A stretch of DNA of 64,000 nt from Lachnospiraceae bacterium (GTDB taxonomy: Bacteria > Bacillota > Clostridia > Lachnospirales > Lachnospiraceae): NCBI GenBank assembly GCA_015056925.1, contig SVFJ01000001.1, positions 55,933-119,932 on the forward strand, written 5' to 3'. Shown here one piece after another: positions 27,154 through 36,817 of this stretch (the stretch's first letter is position 1; each line of letters opens with the position of its first letter). The notes beneath the pieces were generated by a model. It ran no database searches. It was not told the origin of the DNA and saw nothing but the letters and a program-made list of their open reading frames with translations. The position numbers and the translations under genes were made by a program.

Positions 27154-27462
27154 TTAAGATGCCCGGCAATACCTCTGTATATCAAGCCCTCCGGTTTCTC
27201 TTAACACGTCCATAAGAATCTCCTGAATCATCGCCACCGCTGCCGAATGACTCTCTGCAATACCAACAATGAAAGGAGGATTCTCTCTATAAAACTTTTG
27301 TTTCAAAAGTGAACTATGATAAATCTCCAACAAATCCTGTTGGGCTGCCAAAGTAACCACATAAACCGAAGGCATGAAAACATGATGTTTCAAACGCCAT
27401 AACAGCTTCTTTTTCTCTTTGCTCAGTGCAGGACTAATATATACCCTTTTGAAAATGTGCAT
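27154..27462 (-). CDS. Unknown protein, 102 residues
   Basis: Starts MHIFKRVYISPALSKEKKK and ends QRYCRAS. No membrane helix or recognised motif. AAGGAG lies 8 bases before the ATG, and the longer frame has no ribosome site. It is 29 bp upstream of the DUF2953 gene, so it is probably in the same transcription unit as ytfI/ytfJ. Confidence 0.65.
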   Translation of the reverse strand: MHIFKRVYISPALSKEKKKLLWRLKHHVFMPSVYVVTLAAQQDLLEIYHSSLLKQKFYRENPPFIVGIAESHSAAVAMIQEILMDVLRETGGLDIQRYCRAS

Positions 27463-27537
27463 ATAATCAGCTCCTTCTCTTCTAATATGCACCAAATTTA
27501 CATAACAAATACATTTTATCATAAAGATAACAAAAAT

Positions 27538-27562
27538 AAAAGAAGGTCTGTAACCTTCTTTT
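27538..27562 (-). terminator. Terminator after the NUDIX gene
   Basis: 10-bp stem AAAAGAAGGT/ACCTTCTTTT with a 5-base loop, then TTTTATTTTTG on the minus strand. Confidence 0.85.
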
Positions 27563-27568
27563 AAGCTT

Positions 27569-28018
27569 TTATTTTTGGGGCTTTACCCATGCACCGGACT
27601 TTTTTAATTCCTGATACATCTCATATGCCTTTTCCAGCATCTGTTTTTCATTTGGGAACTTCAATAAATGGTACGCTTCATGATACTTATAGTAACCGGA
27701 GTCCACAAAATACTCCTCCTTCTGAGGCTTACTATAATAATTATCCGCCATCATAAGGTACCAGTGTACGTTCTTATGAACCACGCTTTGAGGAGTCGAA
27801 AAGGTATATTCGCTCTTTCCGATATATTTTATTGCAGTAGCCTTTACACCCGTTTCCTCATTAACCTCACGCAGTGCGGTTTCGATATGCTTTTCGCCAT
27901 TCTCAACTGTTCCCTTGGGTAGAACCCAACCCTCATATTTATTCTTGTAATTCTTGTATAGCAGTAATATTTTTCCTCTGAAAATCACTACGCCCCCACA
28001 ACTTGTTGCTTCAATCAT
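27569..28018 (-). CDS. NUDIX hydrolase
   Basis: A 149-residue enzyme hydrolysing a nucleoside diphosphate-X compound. The Nudix box reads GTVENGEKHIETALREVNEE then TG, with all key Gly, Arg and Glu residues. The N-terminal SCGGVVIFRGKILLLYKNYKNK and the WYLMMADNYYSKPQ region resemble Ap4A hydrolase-like Nudix proteins, so a diadenosine polyphosphate substrate is possible but unproven. It follows cheY. Confidence 0.88.
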   Translation of the reverse strand: MIEATSCGGVVIFRGKILLLYKNYKNKYEGWVLPKGTVENGEKHIETALREVNEETGVKATAIKYIGKSEYTFSTPQSVVHKNVHWYLMMADNYYSKPQKEEYFVDSGYYKYHEAYHLLKFPNEKQMLEKAYEMYQELKKSGAWVKPQK

Positions 28019-28051
28019 GTGTTTCCTCCGGTATGGTGCATATGGATTATC

Positions 28052-28408
28052 TTATTGAATACTCTCTATAATATTAATAATCTGACTTGTTTCAAAGGGT
28101 TTGGTAACAAACTCCACTGCTCCAAGCTTTATCGCATCCATCATCTTATCCTTTTGTCCGGCCGCCGTAACCATTACAATTTTGGCAGACGGGTCAAATT
28201 CCTTAATCTTGGTTAATGTTTCTATTCCGTCCATAACAGGCATTGTGATATCCAAAGTTACCAAATCCGGTCTCAATTCACAATACTTCTCATAGCCTTC
28301 CTGTCCGTCTGCAGCCTCTGCCAGGACCTCGTATCCATGCTCAACAAGCATGTCCTTTAATAAATTTCTACTTGTCTTTGAATCATCTATAATGATAACT
28401 GTACGCAT
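28052..28408 (-). CDS. cheY: CheY-like response regulator
   Basis: A 118-residue single receiver domain: acidic pair DD8-9, phosphoacceptor Asp53 (LVTLDITMPVMDG), conserved Thr81 and Lys103 (VTKPFE). No output domain, as in chemotaxis CheY. The ATG after GGAAG is preferred to the longer frame, which overlaps the gene upstream. It follows a CheX-like phosphatase gene by 25 bp, suggesting a matched phosphorylation/dephosphorylation pair for a motility or chemoreceptor pathway. Confidence 0.9.
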   Translation of the reverse strand: MRTVIIIDDSKTSRNLLKDMLVEHGYEVLAEAADGQEGYEKYCELRPDLVTLDITMPVMDGIETLTKIKEFDPSAKIVMVTAAGQKDKMMDAIKLGAVEFVTKPFETSQIINIIESIQ

Positions 28409-28433
28409 AATCTTCCGACCTTTCCTTATGTAA

Positions 28434-29303
28434 TTATCTGCATGCCTCATAAACTGCATATAATCTGCAGCCATTCGCCCGAATCGGTATCACATAAATC
28501 TTGTCACTGTGAATCGTCATCGGTTCTGCATAATACTCCGGTATGTTCATATCTATACCGACATCATTGTAGCTTAAATTCGTCGCATAAAGCCCGCTGA
28601 TGCAGTTCAAAAACTCACCAACATTATCCAATGCATCCTCATCCACTGCATTATAGTGTGCCTTCGTAAAATAATTTGCAATCGCCAGCAAATCATTACC
28701 ACCTGCTGCAAAATACAATTTAAAATGCAAAGTTCCTATCATTTCCTGAACAACGCACTTCTCAGCCACAAAACAATCCGTCGTATATGCCTGCTCAAGA
28801 TATACATCTCGGTCAATTAAACGTTTAAAAGTCTGTACCATCGTATGAAGCAGTTCTTTGATACGAATGTCACTGCACGGTGCAAAGGTCTGCACCATTT
28901 GCTCAATATCCTCATGCAGAAATGCGTCTAATTGCACTTCCGTATAATCATTTGCGACTCGAAACGCATCCAGCAAATCACAAATCTGTGACAACTCCAA
29001 AATCCCTTTATCCACCAAATACTGCATCATAACAATGAAACGATTTGATTGATACGTCATAAGCTTCTCGCAGGAATCCTCTGTCAGAAGCCCTGCTTCC
29101 ACAACCCTTTTCGTAAAATCAGCCTCCGACGAACCAAGTATCCCCAGTTCCATCATCTGCTGCAGTGTCAATTTCCGCTTGATGACAGCAATCACTTCCA
29201 TCCTTGCCGTTACTCCACTCAGCTCAGACAGTGCTGTATCCAATTGCACCTGTGTTAATTTTTTCATACTCACCAAGTAATTTCCAAACAATCGGTTAAG
29301 CAT
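28434..29303 (-). CDS. CheX/CheC-like chemotaxis phosphatase with extended N-terminus
   Basis: A 289-residue protein. The C-terminal half (from about residue 145) resembles the CheC/CheX/FliY fold: ETIGTLHFKLYF-like strand, then ALDNVGEFLNCISGLYATNL with the Glu-x3-Asn phosphatase motif (E...N), and a final VIPIRANG strand. The N-terminal 140 residues are helical and unassigned. The pairing with cheY supports a role in dephosphorylating CheY-P. Promoter at 29345-29373. Confidence 0.75.
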   Translation of the reverse strand: MLNRLFGNYLVSMKKLTQVQLDTALSELSGVTARMEVIAVIKRKLTLQQMMELGILGSSEADFTKRVVEAGLLTEDSCEKLMTYQSNRFIVMMQYLVDKGILELSQICDLLDAFRVANDYTEVQLDAFLHEDIEQMVQTFAPCSDIRIKELLHTMVQTFKRLIDRDVYLEQAYTTDCFVAEKCVVQEMIGTLHFKLYFAAGGNDLLAIANYFTKAHYNAVDEDALDNVGEFLNCISGLYATNLSYNDVGIDMNIPEYYAEPMTIHSDKIYVIPIRANGCRLYAVYEACR

Positions 29304-29344
29304 ATATTTGCCCCCTTCTATTACTCGTATAAAGTCTTACTTCT

Positions 29345-29373
29345 AATATACACCTTTTTGCAGGAAATTACAA
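29345..29373 (-). promoter_or_regulatory. Promoter of the cheX-cheY-NUDIX unit
   Basis: Minus-strand TTGTAA (29368-29373), 17-bp spacer, TATATT (29345-29350). Confidence 0.55.
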
Positions 29374-29438
29374 AGAATTATTTGTTAATATTAAATAAAC
29401 TATTGATTTTTATTGAATTTACAAGTCAGTATGACACA

Positions 29439-32213
29439 TTATTCCACATCGCCGATGCCATAATAGGCGTCAAATACTCTGCGTGCTACAGGCACTGCAT
29501 ATTCACCGCCCGAGCCGCCTCCTTCCACAATAACCGTAACCTGTATGGGGTTATCTGTCTCGTACGTATATCCGGTAAACCATGCATGAGAATCCGACAT
29601 GGAATTATATTCTGCTGACCCTGTCTTTCCCGCCACCCGGTAATGCAAATCCTTCAGCTTGGTTGCGGTCCCCTGCTCCACAACAGCTGTCATCAATTCA
29701 TGCAAAACAGCTGCCTCTTCGTCAGAGAGCAGACTTTGGTACTGCTCAGGTTCAAAGTGTCTGATGATTCTGCCGGCAGAGTTCTCTACGCTTTCTATAC
29801 AATACGGAAGCATAAGCTCTCCTTTATTTGCAATCGCCGACGTAAGCATAGCAAGATGCATCGGCGTCATCTGCGTAGCACCTTGTCCAATCACCGTCTG
29901 CACAAGTGTTTTATCCTCTATATCCATCGACATTTCCGCACTGCTTGCCTTACTCGGAAATGCTATCGGCAGCTCACGATAAAATAACAGTTCCTCCAAC
30001 AGTTTCGAAAAGCTATGACGATTCAGCTCCAAGCCCATATTGGCAAAAGACGAATTGCAAGATTTCGCAAAGGATTGGGTAAAATCAACCTCTCCATGAT
30101 TTGCACCATGATAGCACTGTACCCTTCCGCCCTCATAAACAATGCTTCCGTTACACAAAAAGCCATACTCTTCATATTTGCTGCCATTTTCTCTAATATA
30201 CTCCAAAGCTGTGATGATTTTGAAGGTAGAACCGGGCGGATACAAGCCCTGCGTCACACGATTAAGCAATACAGAACTGTCATCATCCTCCAACAGCTCA
30301 TCCCATATCTCCATAATCTCATTAGGATTATAATCAGGCTTAGAAACCATAGCAAGAATCTTCCCCGTAGTCGGTTCTGTCACAATCACAGCTCCATCAT
30401 AAGCCCCCAAAGCACGATACGCAGCCTCCTGTAGTCGTGGCAAAAAGGTCGTCCTTACCGTGTCTCCCTGATATTTACGATTCTCCATGCTGTCTTGCAG
30501 CTTCTGCTCCAAAGAACTGTTGGACGCAATCAAATAAATATTGGCAAGACTTTCCACGCCTGCCCGGCCATTAGATGCGTACCCAATCGCATGGGCAAAA
30601 ACCTCACCATAAGGATACACTCTGGTTTCTACATCGCCTCTCACCTCAGTTGTGGCAAGCACTGTTCCATCTGCTGCAAGGATATCTCCGCGAATCGTTT
30701 TATCTTCTAATATCTCCTGTCTTTTTCTGTTATATTGATTACCGATTACCTCTGTACTATCATAGGTAATATAATGTCCCAGAAAAACCAGCATTGTCAC
30801 AAAGATTCCACCATAGACACCCGCCAGACTGCCTATTCTGCGATTATCAGGTATCACAAGTCTATGTCCCGTTTCCTTCAGGTCTTCTGTCTGTGGCTGT
30901 TCATACTCCAATTTTCCTCTATCAGGCTGCATACTGATTCCCTGCACAAGCGCAAGCATAAGCATCGTAGACAGTACAGAGCTGCCTCCGTAGCTTACAA
31001 GCGGAAAGGTTAATCCCGTCATAGGAATAAACTTACAGTTACCACCTACCGTTAAAAACACCTGGAAAATATAAGCAACACCTATTCCCAATGCTGTGTA
31101 TTTGGCAAAACGGTCAAACCTACGCATCGAAATCATTACAATTTCCAAAAACAAATTCAGTGCCAGCAAAAACAGAGCAATCCCAAATATCACCCCATAC
31201 TCCTCACATATAGATGCATAAATGAAATCCTGTTCTACATAAGGAATCGTCGAAGGTGTTCCTCCATCAATGCCTAAGCCAAACCATCCGCCTGTTCCAA
31301 TGGCAAACAAAGAATGTGCAATCTGATAACCTCTATCCTCTATCCTGCTCCACGGGTCCAGCCAAACAGCTACCCTGACCCTTACATGAGAAAACAGGAA
31401 ATATGCTGCCACACATGCTATCGCAGCAGCAAAACTGCCAAGTCCCGCATAACGTTTCTTACCGGTTGCAACAAAAAGCAACGTAAAATATACAATAAAA
31501 TAAATCAATGCACTCCCCAAATCCGTAGAGAGCACCAGAATCAATACATGTGCACCTGCCAGCACCGCCGTTACAAACACCTGTAAAAAGCTACGGCTTT
31601 TCGCAAAAAATCCCGCAAGAAAAACCACAAAGGAAAGCTTTACAAACTCAGACGCCTGAAAACTGATACCCCAAAATGACACAGAAAGCTTTGCACCGTT
31701 CACCACCGCGCCTCTGATATACACAGCCCCCAGTAATGCAATACCAAGTATCGCAAAAAACCAACGTCCTTTTTTCAATAAATTACGAAATCTCAAAAAA
31801 CATGGCATTATTAGTATGACAAGCATTCCAAGCAACGCAAATACGAACTGCTTTACCGATTTCATATAGGAAAGACGAAGCAGACATATAAAACCAATCG
31901 AAAAGAACATCGCAATATGATTCAATATCAGTCTGTTAGTTTTGGGATAAATCGTTCTTGCCAACACCAAAAAAGCAAAAATGCAAACTAACTGAACAAC
32001 CGGCAAAAACAAATAATCAATATTCCCCCTTGAAGACAGCAAAACAAGGCAGCTCGTTACATGATGAACTGCCATCAGAATATTTTGAAGCACCAATGGA
32101 ACACTGCTTCTTTTACTCTCTTCTCTTGTCAAAAGCAGATAACTGATAACTACATATAATGTTAAATTACACGCCAAAATGTACTTTGACATCTCAATCA
32201 TTGCACGAATCAT
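29439..32213 (-). CDS. Fused SEDS glycosyltransferase (FtsW/RodA/SpoVE) and class B PBP transpeptidase
   Basis: A 924-residue two-enzyme protein for peptidoglycan synthesis. Residues about 10-425 are a polytopic SEDS domain with the catalytic Asp231 in STDLGSALIYF, GGWFGLGIDGG, EQDFIYASICEEYG and FPLVSYGGSS. A further membrane helix (about 465-482) leads to the extracytoplasmic class B PBP: RGDILAADGTVLA, then the transpeptidase motifs SxxK (Ser662-Thr-Phe-Lys665), SxN (Ser718-Cys-Asn720) and KTG (863-865). In most bacteria these are separate partner proteins. All catalytic motifs are intact, and the frame is unbroken. It follows the U32 gene by 7 bp in a unit with zapA. Confidence 0.95.
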   Translation of the reverse strand: MIRAMIEMSKYILACNLTLYVVISYLLLTREESKRSSVPLVLQNILMAVHHVTSCLVLLSSRGNIDYLFLPVVQLVCIFAFLVLARTIYPKTNRLILNHIAMFFSIGFICLLRLSYMKSVKQFVFALLGMLVILIMPCFLRFRNLLKKGRWFFAILGIALLGAVYIRGAVVNGAKLSVSFWGISFQASEFVKLSFVVFLAGFFAKSRSFLQVFVTAVLAGAHVLILVLSTDLGSALIYFIVYFTLLFVATGKKRYAGLGSFAAAIACVAAYFLFSHVRVRVAVWLDPWSRIEDRGYQIAHSLFAIGTGGWFGLGIDGGTPSTIPYVEQDFIYASICEEYGVIFGIALFLLALNLFLEIVMISMRRFDRFAKYTALGIGVAYIFQVFLTVGGNCKFIPMTGLTFPLVSYGGSSVLSTMLMLALVQGISMQPDRGKLEYEQPQTEDLKETGHRLVIPDNRRIGSLAGVYGGIFVTMLVFLGHYITYDSTEVIGNQYNRKRQEILEDKTIRGDILAADGTVLATTEVRGDVETRVYPYGEVFAHAIGYASNGRAGVESLANIYLIASNSSLEQKLQDSMENRKYQGDTVRTTFLPRLQEAAYRALGAYDGAVIVTEPTTGKILAMVSKPDYNPNEIMEIWDELLEDDDSSVLLNRVTQGLYPPGSTFKIITALEYIRENGSKYEEYGFLCNGSIVYEGGRVQCYHGANHGEVDFTQSFAKSCNSSFANMGLELNRHSFSKLLEELLFYRELPIAFPSKASSAEMSMDIEDKTLVQTVIGQGATQMTPMHLAMLTSAIANKGELMLPYCIESVENSAGRIIRHFEPEQYQSLLSDEEAAVLHELMTAVVEQGTATKLKDLHYRVAGKTGSAEYNSMSDSHAWFTGYTYETDNPIQVTVIVEGGGSGGEYAVPVARRVFDAYYGIGDVE

Positions 32214-32220
32214 ATCCAGA

Positions 32221-34437
32221 CTATTCTACTCCTCGTTTATAATGACCATTGGTGAACTCTTCGTACGGATAATCGCATGGTTCATCCAGAACAATACGCT
32301 TCTGATAATAAGAAAGAACCGACTCTGTCTGTGCCTTATCTTCTGTGGTAAATTCCAGACGATATACCTCAATACCAAACCTCTCCATACCATCTAACTG
32401 ACCATGCAAAGAAAGCGGTACCGTATTATACAAAATATTATAGCAATGCAGACAATTCTGCAAAATCGGAAACTGATTGCGATATCTGTCTGTAAGATAA
32501 TATATCAATTGTCCGTCATTTATATTCTTCTCACACTTTTCCAAAGTTTTTCTGACGCAATTTGCAGAATACATCAAAGGAATTCTACCATACACCATCA
32601 TTTCCTTCGGACAACTCTCCTCAAGTTGTAAAAGTTCCTTACGATTCAACTCCACAGGAACCGTTAAACGTTCAAAATATCGATTATAAAATGCTACTGC
32701 TTCACAATTCCATGCATAAACCGTGTAATCTGCAATATAATGTCCCTCATAGCCAATCTTTCGAAGCCACTGAAGTTCCTCTGCATTTCTAATCAATACA
32801 CCTGCAAATGGCATAGTCTGCAAAGCATCCAAATACTTCTCCAAATAAGGATAAGAACGTTTGCGCAGAATATGCGGTAATGCTAAGTAATATTCCTTAT
32901 CTGCATATTGCTTCATCCTATCCGTCAGCTGCTGTCTATCTGTCAATACCAAGTCAGCGTTCACATAGATATAAGAAACCGACTCCTGCTTGACTGCACA
33001 GGATAACTGCGTAGCCGTTTGTACACCTACAGCAAGGCAAATCTCTTTTTGTTTCTCTACTGTCTCTCTGCCTGCATGATGAATCAACGTATCCTGCGCC
33101 TGTAATGCCGCCTTCTTCGCCTTTTCCTGTCGCAACCGACTATGACTATGCAGAATTTCTTCCTCAAGCTTCTCACAGGCAGCTCTTCTCAACTCATTTA
33201 ATGCTTTAATAGGCATAAATGCATCTGCATCTGCATCCAATTCCAACTCAGACAACTTAAAATAAGTATCTCCCATCTTTCCAAGACGATTCCTGATATC
33301 TTCTAAATCCAAAGGTCTGTTCTGTGCCTTGCTTACTACATCGCCCGACACCTCCGCCTCAAGTTGTCTTCCATCAGACATTACACAACTCAATTGCAGC
33401 CTTGCCGGCTCATCCTTATGAATCACAGCTCTTCCTGTAATATCCATCACACGCTTGGCATTCAGATACTTTCTGCGAATTTCTTCCAAAACAGCATCCT
33501 TGCCTCCCGCATATCCGGGCTCACTTATCGTAACCATATTCTTAGAATTATGCTGTTCATAATATCCCTGACAAATATCCGTTCTGATATAAAGGCCACG
33601 CATCATTTCTTCGTCCTGCTTGGATACATGAAATGGTGCCTTAGGATTTGCCAGATACAAATCAATGTACTTACGATACATCGCTGTAACACCGGCTACA
33701 TACTCAGGACTCTTCATTCGTCCTTCTATCTTAAATGAATCAATCCCTGCCTCTATGAGCTTTGGAATCTCAGACAAGGTGTACATATCCTTTAAACTAA
33801 GAGGATAAATATCCTTCTTATCCTTTGCCTTGTATGGCAGACGACACGGTCCTGCACAACGCCCTCTGTTACCGCTTCTTCCACCCAAAATAGAGCTAAA
33901 AAGACACTGTCCCGAATAGGCATAGCACATAGCACCATGAATAAAGGTCTCTATCTCAAGACCTGTCTTGTCCTTCATCGCTTTAATCTCATCTAATGAT
34001 AATTCTCTTGCAGGAACAATACGCACTGCACCTATTTCCTTCAGAAACTCAGCACCATACTCTCCGGTTAAGGTCATCTGTGTGCTTGCATGAAGCTCTA
34101 CTTCCGGAAAATACTTCTGAATCATCCGAAACACACCTAAGTCCTGCACGATAACGCCATCCAATCCGGCATCACAAAGAGGCTTCAGATAAGGAACCAA
34201 ATCTGAAAGCTCCTTCTCCTTCACCAGTGTATTAACAGTAAGATATACCTTCTTACCGTATATATGTGCAATCCTTAATGCTTCTATAATCTCCTCCTGT
34301 GTGAAATTGTTTGCATATGCTCTTGCACCGAACTTACTGCCGCCCAAATAAACCGCATCTGCTCCTGCGTTCATTGCCGCAATAAAACACTCAAAATCTC
34401 CTGCCGGGGCCAATAACTCAACCTTGCTTTGAATCAT
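32221..34437 (-). CDS. Peptidase U32-family protein with C-terminal DUF3656-like region
   Basis: A 738-residue U32 protein. The N-terminal TIM-barrel-like domain holds VELLAPAGDFECFIAAMNAGADAVY and the signature ETFIHGAMCYAYSGQCLFSS...GNRGRCAGPCR, whose four cysteines are typical of the group that includes RlhA (23S rRNA C2501 hydroxylation). Residues beyond about 390 form the second domain. Whether it modifies RNA or acts as a peptidase cannot be told here. It lies between zapA and the SEDS-PBP fusion gene; AGGAG precedes the ATG. Confidence 0.88.
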   Translation of the reverse strand: MIQSKVELLAPAGDFECFIAAMNAGADAVYLGGSKFGARAYANNFTQEEIIEALRIAHIYGKKVYLTVNTLVKEKELSDLVPYLKPLCDAGLDGVIVQDLGVFRMIQKYFPEVELHASTQMTLTGEYGAEFLKEIGAVRIVPARELSLDEIKAMKDKTGLEIETFIHGAMCYAYSGQCLFSSILGGRSGNRGRCAGPCRLPYKAKDKKDIYPLSLKDMYTLSEIPKLIEAGIDSFKIEGRMKSPEYVAGVTAMYRKYIDLYLANPKAPFHVSKQDEEMMRGLYIRTDICQGYYEQHNSKNMVTISEPGYAGGKDAVLEEIRRKYLNAKRVMDITGRAVIHKDEPARLQLSCVMSDGRQLEAEVSGDVVSKAQNRPLDLEDIRNRLGKMGDTYFKLSELELDADADAFMPIKALNELRRAACEKLEEEILHSHSRLRQEKAKKAALQAQDTLIHHAGRETVEKQKEICLAVGVQTATQLSCAVKQESVSYIYVNADLVLTDRQQLTDRMKQYADKEYYLALPHILRKRSYPYLEKYLDALQTMPFAGVLIRNAEELQWLRKIGYEGHYIADYTVYAWNCEAVAFYNRYFERLTVPVELNRKELLQLEESCPKEMMVYGRIPLMYSANCVRKTLEKCEKNINDGQLIYYLTDRYRNQFPILQNCLHCYNILYNTVPLSLHGQLDGMERFGIEVYRLEFTTEDKAQTESVLSYYQKRIVLDEPCDYPYEEFTNGHYKRGVE

Positions 34438-34463
34438 CCCAATCTCCTATCCTTACAACAACA

Positions 34464-34485
34464 AAGACTGTCAAAAGACAGTCTT
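34464..34485 (-). terminator. Hairpin between zapA and the U32 gene
   Basis: Perfect 9-bp stem AAGACTGTC/GACAGTCTT with an AAAA loop, followed on the minus strand by TTGTTGTTG. A weak U-run suggests partial termination. Confidence 0.6.
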
Positions 34486-34503
34486 CTATCCTCGGTGTTC
34501 TTA

Positions 34504-34923
34504 TTAATCGTTCGCTAACTTCTTATACTCTTTAAGCTCTGTTTCCATACGCACCATGCTCTTGGAATTCTCATTTAACTCATCCTGAGCTTCCTTCAAA
34601 GACTTAGAAGTATTCTCCAGCTTAATCTGTGTCGCAATCAACTCATGCTTCAAATCATAAAGTTCGTTCTCTTTCGCTCTAAGCTCCTGCTCTAAATCTT
34701 CAATCTTTCCCTTTGCCTTAAAATAATCATCAGCAATATTAATCTGAATCAGAATATTCTGTGTATCTAAAGGCTGCCTGCGGAAACCATCCAGCTTATT
34801 ATAATCACTTAACTTATTATTAATGTAAGATGCGACTCTCTGTAAGTACTCCTCACTCTCATGACCGCTCATGGTCAGCACCTTACCACCTATAATAACC
34901 TCTGTATCTGTCTTTGCGGACAT
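34504..34923 (-). CDS. zapA: Cell division protein ZapA
   Basis: A 139-residue FtsZ-ring stabiliser. The N-terminal globular part (TEVIIGGKVLTMSGHESEEYLQRVASYINNKL) is the ZapA domain, and the rest (about 70-139) is a coiled coil. It is longer at the C-terminus than the roughly 100-residue enterobacterial form. It lies between ruvB and the U32 gene and has its own promoter overlapping the ruvB 3' end. Confidence 0.9.
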   Translation of the reverse strand: MSAKTDTEVIIGGKVLTMSGHESEEYLQRVASYINNKLSDYNKLDGFRRQPLDTQNILIQINIADDYFKAKGKIEDLEQELRAKENELYDLKHELIATQIKLENTSKSLKEAQDELNENSKSMVRMETELKEYKKLAND

Positions 34924-35004
34924 ATATATCCCCCCTGAATACCTTGCTTCTTCTTTTGAAATGACTTCTCTGATAAGTTATGTAAATGGAATAACTCACT
35001 TTAT

Positions 35005-35032
35005 ATTATAACAAAGCAATATTAAATTTCAA
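35005..35032 (-). promoter_or_regulatory. Promoter of zapA
   Basis: Minus-strand TTGAAA (35027-35032), 16-bp spacer, TATAAT (35005-35010). The -35 overlaps the last codons of ruvB. Confidence 0.6.
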
Positions 35033-36014
35033 GTCCCAAATGTCGATAAGCAAGCTCTGTTACCATACGACCTCGCGGTGTTCTGCAAATCAATCCATTC
35101 TTAATCAGATACGGCTCATAGACATCCTCAATCGTTCCGCTATCCTCTCCAATCGCTGCCGCCAGTGTATCCAAGCCAACAGGTCCACCTTTAAACTTCT
35201 CAATCATGGTGATTAAAATATTCCTATCGGTCTGGTCAAGCCCTAGCTTATCCACATCCAGAAGGTCAAGCGCCACATTAGCAACCTCTTCCGTAATCAC
35301 ACCGTCAAATCGCACCTGTGCAAAATCTCTGACACGCTTTAAGATGCGGTTAGCAAGTCTGGGCGTTCCACGGCTTCTCCTGGCAAGCTCTAAAGCTCCC
35401 TTCTCCTCAATCTGCACTCCTAAAATCCTTGCAGAATGCTGAATAATCAACACAAGTTCTTCCAATGAATAGAACTCTAAATGCTGAATGACCCCGAACC
35501 TGTCTCGGAGCGGTGCAGTCAATAACCCCGCTCTCGTAGTTGCTCCCACCAGTGTAAACTTCGGCAAAGGCATGTGTACAGACGTTGCCGCTGAACCCTT
35601 ACCAATCATAACATCAATCGCAAAATCTTCCATCGCAGGATACAAAATCTCCTCAACCTGTCTGTTTAATCGATGAATCTCATCAATAAAGAGCAAGTCC
35701 CCGTCCTGCAAATTATTCAGAATAGCTGCCATATCACCTGTCTTCTCTATTGCAGGACCACTTGTCACCTTCAGATTAACGCCCATCTCATTAGCAATAA
35801 TCCCTGCAAGTGTTGTCTTACCCAGTCCGGGAGGTCCATAGAACAGCACATGGTCCAATGCATCATTACGTTGCTTAGCCGCCTTAATATATATACTTAG
35901 TATCTCCTTTGCCTTCGCCTGACCAATGTACTCTTTCAAGGTCTGCGGACGAAGGCTTCCCTCTATTGTCCTATCTTCTTCTGTAAGCTTTGTCTCGATT
36001 ATTCTGCCTGCCAT
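35022..36014 (-). CDS. ruvB: Holliday junction branch migration helicase RuvB
   Basis: The hexameric AAA+ motor of RuvAB. The 330-residue protein shows [13 protein letters not shown], Walker [10 protein letters not shown], Walker B FIDEIHRL, sensor 1 [19 protein letters not shown], and the C-terminal winged-helix [23 protein letters not shown]. It is 12 bp downstream of ruvA. Confidence 0.98.
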   Translation of the reverse strand: MAGRIIETKLTEEDRTIEGSLRPQTLKEYIGQAKAKEILSIYIKAAKQRNDALDHVLFYGPPGLGKTTLAGIIANEMGVNLKVTSGPAIEKTGDMAAILNNLQDGDLLFIDEIHRLNRQVEEILYPAMEDFAIDVMIGKGSAATSVHMPLPKFTLVGATTRAGLLTAPLRDRFGVIQHLEFYSLEELVLIIQHSARILGVQIEEKGALELARRSRGTPRLANRILKRVRDFAQVRFDGVITEEVANVALDLLDVDKLGLDQTDRNILITMIEKFKGGPVGLDTLAAAIGEDSGTIEDVYEPYLIKNGLICRTPRGRMVTELAYRHLGLEI

Positions 36015-36026
36015 AAGACTTCTCCT

Positions 36027-36632
36027 TTATCTTACTACGGTCTTGAGTGCCAGTTTTAGAATAGCCCCCGCATCCATATCATCAGTTACATTCACCTGAT
36101 TCACAGCTTTAACAGCCTCAGATGCTGAGTATCCAAGTGCAACCATAGCTTCAATCGCATCATTCTTCGCACCTGTATTACCAAACGTATTCCCCATTGC
36201 TACCAATGTAGGCTGCTCCATATCAGAATTCAACTGAATCTTATCCTTCAAATCCAATATAATTCTCTCGGCAGACTTGGCTCCAATCCCCGGTGCCTTG
36301 GCAATCGCCTTAGCATCTCCTGCAATAATGGCAAATCGCAAATCATCTGCGCTCATAGCGGATAGAATACCAAGCGCTCCCTTAGGGCCGATACCATTCA
36401 CCGTAATCAGCTTCTTAAAGAACCACAAATCCTCCTTTGTCAGAAAACCATAAAGCATAAAGGCATCCTCACGTACACAGGTATAGGTATAAATCTTCAC
36501 CTGTGCACCAATCCCCGGCACACGCTGCGCCACACTATAAGGAATCTTTATATTATATCCAATCTGATTACATTCAACAACCAGATTATCCTCTGCAATC
36601 TCTATTACTTCCCCTTTGATATATGCGTACAT
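36027..36632 (-). CDS. ruvA: Holliday junction DNA-binding protein RuvA
   Basis: The junction-binding partner of RuvB, 201 residues. It starts MYAYIKGEVIEIAEDN (OB-fold domain), then two helix-hairpin-helix motifs in LITVNGIGPKGALGIL and IAKAPGIGAKSAERII, and the C-terminal RuvB-contacting domain (AIEAMVALGYSASEAVKAV). The ATG is used with GGAAGG about 9 bases upstream; longer frames add only a few residues. Confidence 0.97.
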   Translation of the reverse strand: MYAYIKGEVIEIAEDNLVVECNQIGYNIKIPYSVAQRVPGIGAQVKIYTYTCVREDAFMLYGFLTKEDLWFFKKLITVNGIGPKGALGILSAMSADDLRFAIIAGDAKAIAKAPGIGAKSAERIILDLKDKIQLNSDMEQPTLVAMGNTFGNTGAKNDAIEAMVALGYSASEAVKAVNQVNVTDDMDAGAILKLALKTVVR

Positions 36633-36756
36633 ATATGTCATCCTTCCCGATGTTATTCTTTCTTCCATATGTTATGGAAATCCTACTTATTATATTAACA
36701 TAACCACAGCAAAAAGAAAAGAAAAAGAAAACATATGTTTCTTTTTGATTCTTAAT

Positions 36757-36796
36757 AAAATCAAAAAGAGAGTCCATAATAAAAATGAACCCTCTT
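36757..36796 (-). terminator. Terminator after leuD
   Basis: 10-bp stem (AAGAGAGTCC/GAACCCTCTT, with GU wobbles) followed on the minus strand by TTTTTGATTTT. A separate A/T palindrome (AAAGAAA/TTTCTTT around CATATG) lies next to it at about 36724-36746. Confidence 0.7.
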
Positions 36797-36817
36797 CAAA
36801 TTCACAAATAATAAACA

